Source: Cyrtodaria siliqua
Taxonomy: Eukaryota > Mollusca > Bivalvia > Adapedonta > Hiatellidae
Assembly: GCA_037043455.1 (NCBI GenBank)
Contig: JAWPHD010003276.1
Location: 159,531-223,530 of the forward strand
Reading direction: 5' to 3'
Length of the DNA stretch: 64,000 bases
The position numbers were made by a program, and so were the translations under genes. This document shows, piece after piece, positions 45,001 to 58,812 of the stretch; position 1 is the first letter of the stretch; every line of letters begins with the position of its first letter. Under the pieces are notes generated by a model. It had not been told where the DNA came from. It searched no databases and was given only the letters and a program-made list of their open reading frames with translations.

Positions 45001-48000
45001 AAGTTGAAACCTCCAACTGCTGCAGACGACACATCAGGTAGACAATTAGACTATACTATTTACTATGAATATTTTGCTTAAACATGTTTATCTCTTCTTT
45101 TCTGTTTACAGATGCGTTCTAATACGCGAGAGTAAAAGTTGTTCTGGCTGAGTATGAAGTTGCAACCACCAACTGCTGCAGACGATACATCAGGTAGACT
45201 TCTAGACTATACTGTTTACTATGAAAATGTTTCTATATCATGTGATCTCTTCTTTTCTGATAACAGATGCGATCGAATCCACCAGAGAAATAGTTGTTCT
45301 GGCTGACTATGAAGTTGCAACCTCCAACTGCTGCAGACGACATATCAGGTAGACAATTAGACTATATTATTTGCTATGAAAATGTTGCTAAATCTCTTCT
45401 TTGCTGATTGAAGCTGCTTTCCAATCCACCAGTAGACACGTTGTTCTGGCTGAATTTGAAGTTGCATCCACCAAGCTGCTGCAGCTGCTGCAGATTTCAC
45501 ATCAGGTAGACTAATAGAATATACGATTTACTATGAAAATGTTGCTAAAACATGTAATATTTCTATTTTCTGACTACAGATGCGATCAAATCCAAAGGTG
45601 GAAAAGTTGTTCTGGCTGACTATGAAGTTGCAACCACCAATCTGCTGCAGACGACACATCAGATGTACAACTAGACTATATTAATTACTATGAAAATGTT
45701 GTTAAACATATTTTATCTCTTCTTTTTTGTTTTTTGTTTACATATGGGATCAAATCTACCACTGGAAATTATGATCTGGCCGACTATGAAGTTGGAACCA
45801 CCAAGTTGCTGCAGACGACTGTCCACATCAGGTAGACTACTAGACTATATCATTTACTACGAAAAGGTTGCTAAAACATGTGATCTCTTCTTTTCTAATT
45901 ACAGATGCGTTCAAATCCACCGTAGGAAAAGATGTTCTTGCTGTCTACGAAGTTGCAAACACCAAGCTGCTGCGGACGACACATCAGGTAGACTACTAGC
46001 CTATACTATTTACTATGGAAAAAAACATGTAATATATCTTCTTTCCTGTTTACATATGTGAAAAGGAAAAGATGATTCTGACTATGAAGTTGCAACCACC
46101 AAGCTGCTGCCGACGACACATCAGGTAGACTACTAGACTATAATATTTACAATGAAAAAAATGCTAAAGTATACTATCTCTTCTTTTCTGATTGCAGATG
46201 CGATCACATCCTATACTGTTTACTAAGAAAATGTTGCTAAAACATGTAATATCTCTCATTTTCTAATTACGGATGCAATCAAATCCACCAGAGGAAAATT
46301 GTTTTGGCTATCTATGAAGTTGCAACAACCAACTTGCTGCAGCCGACACAACAGAATATCCTATTTACTATGAAAATGTTGCTAAAACATGTGATCTCTT
46401 CTTTTCTAATTACAGATACGGTCAAATCCACCAGAGGAAAAGTTGTTCTGGCTGACTATGAAGTTGCAACTATCAAGCTGCTGCATACGACACATCAGGT
46501 AGACTACTAGACTATACCATTTACTATGAAAATGTTGCTAAAACATGTAATCTCTTCTTTTCTGAGTGAAGTTGTTTTTCAATCCACCAGTGGAATCGTT
46601 GTTCTGGCTGAATTTGAAGTTGCATCCACCAAGCTGCTACAGACGACACATCAGGTAGACTATTATTAGACTGTACTATTTACTATGAAAATGTTGCTAA
46701 AACATGTAATATCTCTACTTTTCTGACTACAGATGCGATCAAATCCAAAGTAGGATAAGTCGTTCTTGCTGGCAATGAAGTTACAACCACCAATCTGCTG
46801 AAGAAAGACGACACATCAGGTGGATAACTAGACTATACTATTTACTATGAAACAGTTGCTAAAACATGTAATATCTCTTCTTTTCTGATTGCAGATGCGA
46901 TCACACCCACCAGAGCAAAAGTTGTTCTGGCCTATTTTGAAGTTGCAACCATTAGACTATACTATTTACTATGAAAACGTTGATCTCTTCTTTTCTAATT
47001 ACAGATACGGTCAAATCCACCAGAGGAAACGTTGTCCTGGCTGAATTTGAAGTTGCAACCACCAAGCTTCTGCAGACGACACATCAGGTACGACTATTTA
47101 CTATGAACATGTTACTAAAACATGTTTTATCTCTTCTTTTCTGTTTACAGATGCGATCAAATCCACCAGAGTAAAGGATGTTCTGGCTGACTATGAAGTT
47201 GCAACCACCAAGCTGCTGCAGACGACACAACAAGTAGACTATTGGGCTATACTATTTCCTATGAAAATTTTGCTAAAATATGAAATATCTCTTCTGATTA
47301 CAGATGCGATCAAATCCACCCGAGGAAATGTTCTGGCTGACTATGAAGTTGCAACCACCAAGTTGCTTCAGACGATACACCAGGTAGTCTTCTATACTAG
47401 ACTGTACTATTTACTATGACAATGTTGCTAAAACATGTGATCTCTTCTTTTCTAATTACAGATGCGATCAAATCCACCGGAGAAAAAGTTCTTGCTGTCT
47501 ATGAAGTTGCAACCACCAAACTGCTGCAGACGACACATCAGGTAGACTACTAAACTATATTATTTGCAATGAAAACGTTGCTAAAACATTTACTATCTCT
47601 CATTTTCTGATTACAGATGCAATCAAATCCACCAGTTCTGGCTGACTATTGCAACAACCAACCGGCTGCAGACGATACAACAGGTAGACTACTAGACTAT
47701 ACTATTTATTATAAAAACGGTGCTAAAATATGTAATATTTCTTTTCTGATTACAGATGAGATCAAGTCCACTAGAGGAAAAGATTTTCTGGCTGACTTTG
47801 AAGTTGCAACAACCAACATACTGCAGACAAGACATCAGGTAGACTACTAGACATTACTATTTACTATGAAAATGTTGCTAAAACATGTGATCTCTTCTTT
47901 TCTGATTTAGGTTGCGATCAAATGCACCAGTGGAAACATTATTCAGGCTGAATTTGATGTTGCTACCACCAAGTGCAGCAGACGCCATATCAGGTAGACT

Positions 48001-51000
48001 ACTAGACTATATTATTTACAACGAAAATGTTGCTAAAGCATAATAATTCTTCTTTTCTGATTGCAGACGAAACAACAGGTAGACTACTAGACTGTATTAT
48101 TTACTATGAAATGTTGCTAAAACATGTGATCTCTTCTTTTCTAATTACAGATGAGATCAGGTCCACCAGAGGAAAAGTTGTTCTGACTGTCTATGAAGTT
48201 GCAACAACCACCCTACTGCTGACGAGACATCAGGTAGACTACTAGACTATATTATTTGCTTAGGAAATGTTGCAAAAACACATAATATCTCTTCTTTTCT
48301 GATAACAGATGCGGTACAGTCCACAAGAGGAAAAATTGTTCTGGCTGACTATGAAGTTGCAACCTCCAACCTGCTGCATACGACACATCAGGTTGACTAT
48401 TAGACTATATTATTTACAAGGAAAATGTTGCTAAAACGTGATATCTTCTTTTCTGATAACAGATGCAATCGAATCCACCAGAGAAATAGTTGTTCTGGCT
48501 GACTATGAAATTGCAACCTCCAACTGCTGCAGACGACACATCAGGTAGACAATTAGATTGTACTATTTACTATGAATATTTTGCTTAAACATGTTTATCT
48601 CTTCTTTTCTGTTTACAGATGCGTTCTAATACACGAGAGAAAAAGTTGTTCTGGCTGACTATGAAGTTGCAACCATCAACTGCTGCAGACGACACATCAG
48701 CTAGACTGTTTACTATGAAAATGTTTCTATATCATGTGATCTCTTCTTTGCTGATTGAAGCTGCTTTCCAATCCACCATTGGAAACGTTGTTGTGGCTGA
48801 ATTTGAATTTGCATCCACCAAGCTGCTGCAGATTTCACATCAGGTAGACTAATAGAATATACGATTTACTATGAAAATGTTGCTAAAACATGTAATATCT
48901 CTATTTTTCTGACTACAGATGCGATCAAATCCAAAGGAGGAAAAGTTGTTCTGGCCGGCTATGAAGTTGCAACCACCAATCTGCTGCAGACGACACATCA
49001 GATGGACAACTAGACTATACTAATTACTATGAAAATGTTGCTTAAACCTATTTTATCTCTTCTTTTTTGTTTACATATGCGATCAAATCTACCACTGCAA
49101 ATGATGATCTGGTCGACTATGAAGTTGCAACCACCAAGTTGCTGCAGACGACTGTCCACATCAGGTAGACTACTAGACTATATCATTTACTACGAAAAGG
49201 TTGCTAAAACATGTGATCTCTTCTTTTCTAATTACAGATGCGATCAAATCCACCGTAGGATAAGATGTTCTTGCCGTCTACGAAGTTGCAAACACCAAGC
49301 TGCTGCGGACGACACATCAGGTAGACTTCTGGGCTATACTGTTTACTATGAACATGTTTCTTTAACATGTGATCTCTTCTATTCTGATTACAGATGCGAT
49401 AATATCCACCAGAGGAAAAGTTGTTCTGGCTGGCTATGAAGGTGCAACAACCATCCTCCTGTAGATGTCACCTCATGTAGACTTCTAGACTATACTGTTT
49501 ACTATGCAATTGTTGCTAAAACATGAAATATCTCTTCCATTCTGATTACAGAGGCAATTAAATAAACCAGAGGAAAAGTTGTTCTGGCTGCCTATGAACT
49601 TGCAACCATCAAGCTGCTGCAGACGACACATCAGGTAGACTATTGAACTACATGTATAATATTTACAACGAAAATGTTGCTAAAACATATACTATCTCAT
49701 CTTTTCTGATTGCAGATGCGATCAAATCCACCAGAGGAAAAAAAATTCCGGCTGACTAAGAAGTTGCAACAACCATCCTGCTGCGGCCGACACAACAGGT
49801 AGACTACTAGACTATACTATTTATTATGAAAATGTTGCTAAAACGTTTCTAATTACAGATGCGGTCAAATCCACCAGAGGAAAAGTTCTGGCTGACTATG
49901 AAGTTGCAACTATCAGCTGCAGCGGACGACACATCAGGCAGACTACTAGACTATACTACTTACTATGAAAATGTTGCTTAAACATGTAATATCTCTTCTT
50001 TTCTGATTGAAGTTGCTTTCCAATCAACCAGTGGAAACAGTGTTCTGGCTGAATTGGAAGTTGCATCCACCAAGCTGATGCAGACGACATATCAGGTAGA
50101 CTACTACTAGTCAATACTGTTTAGAATGAAAATGTTGCTATAACATGTAATATCTCTTCTTTTCTGATTGAATTGCGATCAAATGCACCAGTGGAAATTT
50201 GTTCTGGCTGAATTTGATGTTGCAACCACCAAGCTGATGCAGAGGACAAATCAGGTAGACTATTAGACTATACTATTTACTATGAAATGTTGCTAAAACA
50301 TGTAATATCTCTACTTTTCTGACTACAGATGCGATTAAATCTAAAGGAGGAAAGGTTGTTCTGGCTGGCTGACTGTAAAGTTGGAACCGCCAAGCTGCAG
50401 CAGACGACACATCAGGTGGACTTCTGAGACTATACTATGTACTATGAAAATGTTGCTTATACATGTTTTATCTCTTCTTTTCTGTTTACATATGCGATCA
50501 AATGCACCAGCGGAAATTATGATCCGGCTGACTATGACGTTGAAACCACCAAGCTGCTGCCGACGACACATCAGGTAGACTACTAGACTATTATATTTAC
50601 AATGAAAAAATTGCTAAAGAATACTATCTCTTCTTTTCTGATTGCAGATGCGATCACATCCGCAAGAGCAAAAGTTGTTCTGGCTTATTATGAAGTTGCA
50701 ACCATCAAGCTGCTGCAGACGACACATCATGTAGACAACTAGACTATACTGTTTACTACGAAAATGTTGCTAAAACATATAATATCTCTCATTTTCTAAT
50801 TACGGATGCAATCAAATCCACCTGGGGGAAAATTGTTCTGGCTATCTATGAAGTTGCAACAACCACCCTGCTGCAGCCGACACAACAGGTAGACTACTCG
50901 AATATCATATTTATTAAGAAAATGTTTCTAAAACATGTGATCTCTTCTTTTCTAATTACAGATACGGTCAAATCTACCAGAGGAAAAGTTATTCTGGCTG

Positions 51001-52530
51001 ACTATGAAGTTGCAACTATCAAGCTGCTGCATACGACACATCATGTAGACTACTAGACTATACTATTTATGAACATGTTGCTAAAACATGTAATATCTCT
51101 TCTTTTCTGATTGAAGTTACTTTTCAATCTACCAGTGGAAACGTTGTTCTGGCTGAATTTGAAGTATTCACCAAGCTGCTGCAGACGACACATCAGGTAG
51201 ATTATTAGACAGTACTATTTACTATGAAAATGTTGCTAAAACATGTAATATCTCTACTTTTCTGACTACAGATGCGATCAAATCCAAAGTAGGATAAGCC
51301 GTTCTTGCTGGCAATGAAGTTGCAACCACCAATCTGCTGAAGACGACACATCAGGTGGATAACTAGACTATACTATTTACTATGTAAATGTTGCTAAAAC
51401 ATGTAATATCTCTTCTTTTCTGTTTACAGATGCGGTCAAATTCACCAGAGAAAGAGTTGTTCTGGCTGACAATGAAGTTGCAGCTTCCATGCTGCTGCAG
51501 CAGAAGACACATCAGGTAGACTACTAGACTATACTATTTACTATGAAAATGTTGCTAAAACATGTAAAATCTCTTCTTTTCTGATTGAAGTTGCGATCAA
51601 ATCCACCAGAAGAAACATTGTTCTTGCTGAATTTGAAGTTGCAACAACCAAGCTGCTGAAGACGGCACATCAGGTAGACTTCTAATCTATACTATTTTCT
51701 ACGAAAATGTTGCAAAAACGTGTATTATCTCTTCTGATTGAAGTTGCGATCAAATCCACAAGTGGAAACGTTGTCGGGCTGAATTTGAAGTTGCAACCAC
51801 CACGCTGCTGCAGACGACAAGGTAAACTTCTAAACTACACTATTTACTAAGAAACATTGCTAAAACGTAATGTTTTTTCTGATTACAGATGCGATCAAAT
51901 CCGCCAGAGGAAAAGTTGTTCTTGCTGGCAATGAAGTTGCAACCACCAATCTGCTGAAGAAAGACGACACATCAGGTGGATAACTAGACTATACTATTTA
52001 CTATGAAACTGTTGCTAAAACATGTAATATCTCTTCTTTTCTGATTGCAGATGCGATCACATCCACCAGAGCAAAAGTTGATCTGGCTTATTTTGAAGTT
52101 GCAACCATCTAGCTGCTACAGGCGACACATCAGGTAGACTACTAGACTATACTATTTTCTATGAAAACGTTGATAAAACTTGTCTAATTACATATGCGGT
52201 CAAATCCACCAGAGGAAACGTTGTTCTGGCTGAATTTGAAGTTGCAACCACCAAGCTTCTGCAGACGACACATCAGGTAGACTATTTACTATGAAAATGT
52301 TACTAAAACATGTTTATCTCTTCTTTTCTGTTTACAGATGCGATCAAATCCACCAGAGGAAAGAATGTTCTGGCTGACTATGAAGTTGCAACCACCAAGC
52401 TGCTGCAGACGACACATCAGGTAGACTATCAGACTATACTGTTTACTATGAAAATATTGCTAACACATAACATCTCTTATTTTCTGATTGCAGATGCGAT
52501 CAAATCCACGAGAGGAAATGTAGTTCTGGT
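42041..52530 (+). repeat. 156-bp tandem array, ~65 exon-intron-like modules
   Basis: Each unit has a pyrimidine tract and acceptor (CTCTTCTTTTCTGATTACAG), an 83-nt block from ATGCGATCAAATCCACCAGA to GACGACACATCAG, then donor GTAGAC and a 73-nt spacer (ACTAGACTATACTATTTACT, GAAAATGTTGCTAAAACATG). Example: block 42231-42313. The 83-nt length is not a multiple of three, so serial inclusion would change frame at each copy. In two frames the block is open (MRSNPPEEKLFWLTMKLQ or DAIKSTRGKVVLADYEVATT). The third frame has a stop. Copies differ by substitutions and small indels; some have lost acceptor or donor. No known protein family recognised. Confidence 0.9.
42231..42313 (+). other. Representative 83-nt exon-like block
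   Basis: Preceded by CTGATTACAG and followed by GTAGACTAC. One of roughly 65; given as a coordinate anchor for the module. Confidence 0.55.
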
Positions 52531-53640
52531 TCCAGAAAGTTCATATCCGTCATGGCGCCATATCAACTATCTTGTAATGCGGTGACGTAAAGCCCAATTT
52601 ATAATTCGGCTGTGACATCTCAAACTATGATTTATGTTCTAGTTGCAGCCATAGACGATTGAGTCATCACAAAAACAGGTAGGAAACGTTTTAATTTTTC
52701 ATTTTCTGAAGAAAAAAAATTGTTAACGACATACTTATGCCTTATTATTTATTGTGTTATGCATTATTCATCTGTTAATGTAACTGACGTATATATGCAT
52801 GCAAACATCGCTCTATTTTTCTCGCGGAATGAATTCGGTCGTTTCGATCGCTGCTTAAAGGTAATTAGAACATTCCTCTTGGAATTCTACAATTTGTACA
52901 GTTCATACATAGTTATAGATTGATGACATCAATCTATTTCTATACAATTAGGTCATTGTTACCAACATTGACCTACCTTTTTTGACTTGAAACAAGAGTC
53001 ACGAGTGGTTCGGGGTGGTCAGTAAGATGAGGAATTAATACCACTGCTTGACTGTTGTTGCATGATCGTAAGAGGCGATTAATGGGCTTTACAAGTCGGA
53101 GTTTCTGTAAGACATGTTTCTCCAGCGGTTGTTAAGTTTCTGAATCCATGTCTCATAGTTTTATGTCTTGGATCCAGAAAGTTCATATCCGTCATGGCGC
53201 CATATCAACTATCTTGTGTTGCGGTGCCGTAAAACCCAATTTATAATTCAGCTGTGACATCTCAAACTATGATTTCTGTTCTAGATGCAGCCACAGACGT
53301 TTGAGTCATCACAAAAACGGGTAGGAAACGTTTTCATTTTTCATTTTCTGAACATAATTTTGTTAATAACATAATTATGCCTTATTATTTATTATGTTAT
53401 GCATTACACATGTTCATCTGTTAATGTACTCTTTGTTCGTATAGATAGATGCATGCGAGCTTCGCGTCCATTTTTCTCGTGGAATGAATTCGGCCGTATC
53501 GATCACAGCTTAAAGGTAATTAGTAAATTTCCTCTTGGGTATCTACAGTTTGTACAATTAATTGATGACATCAATCTATTCCTATACAATTAGATCATTG
53601 TTACCAACATTGACCTACCCTTTTATTATGTAACTAGTTT
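52531..53640. repeat. 654-type units, right flank of the 156-bp array
   Basis: Begins abruptly in mid-unit at TCCAGAAAGTTCATATCCGT after a broken 156-bp unit, followed by one full and one partial unit with 36-nt blocks at 52643-52678 (ATG changed to TTG and an in-frame TAG) and 53285-53320 (open). Confidence 0.85.
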
Positions 53641-53699
53641 CTGGCCTTGATTTAATTATTTACATGTACATGTACTAAAACACTGTCGTTTTCTTCATG

Positions 53700-56600
53700 C
53701 TTCCAGATTATACAACTGTCTTCATTGTAATTTATGTTTGCATATCTTCCAGATTCTGACACGTCTTCACCAGCCTGTCATCCAGATTTTACAACAGTAT
53801 TCATTGTAATACATCTTTAGCCTGTCTTCAAGGTTCTACATCAGTTTATATGGAATTAGAACAACTGGTCACCTCAAATAACCAGGTTCTTGCCTATAGA
53901 CATATTCGTGTTCGGTATTCTACAACCGTCTTCATTGTAACACATCTCAATCCCATCTTCCAGATTCTGTAACCGTCTTCATTGTAATACATCTCAAACC
54001 CATCTTCCAGATTCTACAACAGTCTTCATTGTAATACATCTCAAACGCATCTTCCAGATTCTACAACCGTCTTCATTGTAGTACATCAAAAACGCATCTT
54101 CCAGATTCTACAACCGTCTTCATTGTAGTACATCTCAAACGCATCTTCCAGATTCTACAACAGTCTTCATTGTAATACATCTCAAACGCATCTTCCATAT
54201 TCTACAACCGTCTTCATTGTAGTACATCTCAAACCCATCTTCCAGATTCTACAACAGTCTTCATTGTAGTACATCTCAAACGCATCTTACAGATTCTACA
54301 ACAGTTTTCATTGTAATACATCTCAAACGCATCTTCCAGATTCTACAACAGTCTTCATTGTAGTACATCTCAAACGCATCTTCCAGATTCTACAACAGTC
54401 TTCATTGTTATACATCTCAAACCCATCTTCCAGATTCTACAACAGTCTTCATTGTAATACATCTCCAACGTACCTTCTAGATTCTACAACAGTTTTCATT
54501 GTAGTACATCTCAAACGCATCTTCCAGATTCTACAACAGTCTTCATTGTAGTACATCTCAAACGCATCTTCAAGATTCTACAACAGTCTTCATTGTAATA
54601 CATCTCAAAGGCATCTTTCAGATCCTACAACAGTCTTCATTGTAATACATCTCAAACGCATCTTCCAGATTCTACAACAGTCTTCATTGTAATACATCTC
54701 AAACCCATCTTCCAGATTCTACCACAGTCTTCATTGTACTACATCTCAAACGCATCTTCCAGATTCTACAAGTCTTCATTGTAGTACATCTCAAACCCAT
54801 CTTCCAGATTCTACAACAGTCTTCATTGTAATACATCTCAAACGCATCTTCCAGATTCTACAACTCTTCATTGTAGTACATCTCAAACGCACCTTCCAGA
54901 TTCTACAACAGTCTTCATTGCAGTACATCTCAAACGCATCTTCCAGATTCTACAACAGTCTTCATTGTAATACATCTCAAACGCATCTTCCAGATTCTAC
55001 AACAGTCTTCATTGTAGTACATCTCAAACGCATCTTCCAGATTCTACAACAGTCTTCATTGTAGTACATCTCAAACGCATCTTCCAGATTCTACAACAGT
55101 CTTTATTGTAGTACATCTCAAACGCATATTCCAGATTCTACAACCGTCTTCATTGTAGTACATCTCAAACGCATCTTCCAGATTCTACAACAGTCTTCAT
55201 TGTAATACATGTCAAACCCATCTTCCAGATTCTGCAACAGTCTTCATTGTAGTACATGTCAAACCCATCTTCCAGATTCTACAACAGTCTTCACTGTAGT
55301 ACATCTCAAACGCATCTTCCAGATTCTACAACAGTCTTCATTGTAGTACATTTCAAACGCATCTTCCAGATTCTACAACCGTCTTCATTGTTGTACATCT
55401 CAAACGCATCTTCCAGATTCTACAACAGTCTTCATTGTAATACATCTTAAACGCATCTTCCAGATTCTACAACAGTCTTCATTGTAGTACATCTCATACC
55501 CATCTTCCAGATTTTACAACAGTCTTCACTGTAGTACATCTCAAACGCATCTTCAAGATTCTACAACAGTCTTCATTGTAATACATCTCAAACGCATCTT
55601 CCAGATTCTACAACAGTCTTCATTGTAGTACATCTCAAACCAATCTTCCAGATTCTGCAACAGTCTTCATTGTAATACATCTCTAACGCATCTTCAAGAT
55701 TCTACAACATTCTTCATTGTAGTACATCTCAAACGCATCTTCCAGATTCTACAACAGTCTTCATTGTAGTACATCTCAAACCCATCTTCCAGATTCTACA
55801 ACAGTCTTCATTGTAATACATCTCAAACGCATTTTCCAGATTCTACAACAGTCTTCATTGTAGTACATCTCAAACGCATCTTTCAGGTTCTACAACAGTC
55901 TTCATTGTAGTACATCTCAAACCCATCTTCCAGATTCTACAACAGTCTTCATTGTAGTACATCTCAAACCCATCTTCCAGATTGTACAACAGTCTTCATT
56001 GTAGTACATCTCAAACGCATTTTCCAGATTCTACAACAGTCTTCATTGTAATACATCTCAAACGCATCTTCCAGATTCTACAACAGTCTTCATTGTAGTA
56101 CATCTCAAACCCATCTTCCAGATTCTACAACCGTCTTCATTGTAGTACATCTCAAACGCATCTTCCAGATTCTACAACAGTCTTCATTGTAGTACATCTC
56201 AAACGCATCTTCCAGATTCTACAACAGTCTTCATTGTAATACATCTCAAACGCATCTTCCAGATTCTACAACAGTCTTCATTGTAGTACATCTCAAACGC
56301 ATCTTCCAGATTCTACAACAGTCTTCATTGTAGTACATATAAAACACATCTTCCAGATTATACAACAGTCTTCATTGTAGTACATCTCAAACCCATCTTC
56401 CAGATTCTACAACAGTCTTCATTGTAATACATCTCAAACGCATCTTCCAGGTTCTACAACAGTCTTCATTGTAGTACATCTCAAACGCATCTTTCAGGTT
56501 CTACAACAGTCTTCATTGTAGTACATCTCAAACGCATCTTCCAGATTCTACAACAGTCTTCATTGTAGTACATCTCAAACGCATTTTCCAGATTCTACAA

Positions 56601-58655
56601 CAGTCTTCATTGTAATACATCTCAAACGCATCTTCCAGATTCTACAACAGTCTTCATTGTAGTACATCTCAAACCCATCTTCCAGATTCTACAACAGTAT
56701 TCATTGTAGTACATCTCAAACGCATCTTCCAGATTCTACAACAGTCTTCATTGTAATACATCTCAAACGCATCTTCCAGATTCTACAACAGTCTTCATTG
56801 TAGTACATCTCAAACGCAACTTCCAGATTCTACAACAGTCTTCATTGTAGTACATCTCAAACCCATCTTCCAGATTCTACAACAGTCTTCATTGTAGTAC
56901 ATCTCAAACGCATCGTCCAGATTCTACAACAGTCTTCATTGTAGTAAATCTCAAACTCATCTTCCAGATTCTACAACAGTCTTCATTGTAGTACATCTCA
57001 AACCCATCTTCCAGATTCTACAACAGTCTTCACTGTAGTACATCTCAAACGCATCTTCCAGATTCTACAACAGTCTTCATTGTAGTACATTTCAAACGCA
57101 TCTTCCAGATTCTACAACCGTCTTCATTGTTGTACATCTCAAACGCATCTTCCAGATTCTACAACAGTCTTCATTGTAATACATCTCAAACCCATCTTCC
57201 AGATTCTACAACAGTCTTCATTGTAGTACATCTCAAACGCATCTTCAAGATTCTACAACAGTCTTCATTGTACTACATCTCAAACGCATCTTCCAGATTC
57301 TACAACAGTCTTCATTGTAGTACATCTCAAACCCATCTTCCAGATTCTACAACAGTCTTCATTGTATTACATCTGTAACGCATCTTCCAGATTCTACAAC
57401 ATTCTTCATTGTAGTACATCTCAAACCCATCTTCCAGATTCTACAACTGTCTTCATTGTAGTACATCTCAAACCGTTCTTCCAGATTCTACAACCGTCTT
57501 CATTGTAGTACATCTCAAACGCATCTTCCAGATTCTACAACAGTCTTCATTGTAGTACATCTCAAACCCATCTTCCAGATTCTACAACAGTCTTCATTGT
57601 AGTACATCTCAAACCCATATTCCAGATTCTACAACAGTCTTTACTGTAGTACATCTCAAACTCATCTTCCAGATTCTACAACAGTCTTCATTGTAGTACA
57701 TCTCAAACGCATCTTCCAGATCCTACAACAGTCTTCATTGTAGTACATCTCAAACTCATTTTCCAGATTCTACAACAGTCTTCATTGTAATACATCTCAA
57801 ACGCATTTTCCAGATTCTACAACAGTCTTCATTGTAGTACATCTCAAACGCATCTTTCAGGTTCTACAACAGTCTTCATTGTAGAACATCTCAAACCCAT
57901 CTTCCAGATTCTACAACAGTCTTCATTGTAGTACATCTCAAACGCATCTTCCAGATTGTACAACAGTCTTCATTGTAGTACATCTCAAACGCATTTTCCA
58001 GATTCTACAACAGTCTTCATTGTAATACATCTCAAACGCATCTTCCAGATTCTACAACAGTCTTCATTGTAGTACATCTCAAACCCATCTTCCAGATTCT
58101 ACAACAGTCTTCATTGTAGTACATCTCAAACGCATCTTCCAGATTCTACAACAGTCTTCATTGTAGTACATCTCAAACGCATCTTCCAGATTCTACAACA
58201 GTCTTCATTGTAATACATCTCAAACGCATCTTCCAGATTCTACAACAGTCTTCATTGTAGTACATCTCAAACGCATCTTCCAGATTCTACAACAGTCTTC
58301 ATTGTAGTACATATAAAACACATCTTCCAGATTCTACAACAGTCTTCATTGTAGTACATCTCAAACCCATCTTCCAGATTCTACAACAGTCTTCATTGTA
58401 ATACATCTCAAACGCATCTTCCAGGTTCTACAACAGTCTTCATTGTAGTACATCTCAAACGCATCTTTCAGGTTCTACAACAGTCTTCATTGTAGTACAT
58501 CTCAAACCCATCTTCCAGATTCTACAACAGTCTTCATTGTACATGTCAAACGCATCTTCCAGATTCTACAACAGTCTTCATTGTAATACATCTCAAACGC
58601 ATCGTCCAGATTCTACAACAGTCTTCATTGAAGTACATCTCAAACCCATCTTTCA
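53700..58655. repeat. 47-bp minisatellite, ~105 units
   Basis: Consensus CAGATTCTACAACAGTCTTC, ATTGTAGTACATCTC, AAACGCATCTTC. The left edge is degenerate. Higher-order structure is visible: the ATATAAAACA variant at 56337 and 58311, and CTTTCAGGTTC variants at 55881/57855 and 56492/58466, are all 1974 bp (42 units) apart. A group around 55291-55386 recurs 1739 bp (37 units) later at 57030-57125. Short open frames are by-products of the repeat. Confidence 0.93.
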
Positions 58656-58659
58656 GATT

Positions 58660-58812
58660 CCCGCTGCGGGTTCGAACCCCACTGGGAGATCGACTTGTCA
58701 AGTAAGAAGTATTGATTCCTACGGATGGCGAGAGGCATACAGTTCTACTGGTTCTAACCAGGAAAAATGGGATTGTCTGCCCCTACCACAAAATAATCGA
58801 CCGTCATAATAT
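58660..58812 (+). mobile_element. 5'-truncated SINE at the array edge
   Basis: Starts within the tRNA-like head at CCGCTGCGGGTTCGAACCCC (B box intact) and runs through the body to ATCGACCGTCAT. It directly follows a 47-bp unit. Confidence 0.8.

Noticed and set aside
55256..57378. Frames such as SNPSSRFYNSLHC in the 47-bp array
   Set aside because: 47 is not a multiple of three, so three units cycle through the frames; openness is from repetition.
38896..58655. CRISPR-like direct repeats of 30 and 47 bp
   Set aside because: There are no unique spacers; the whole unit repeats. Eukaryotic minisatellites.
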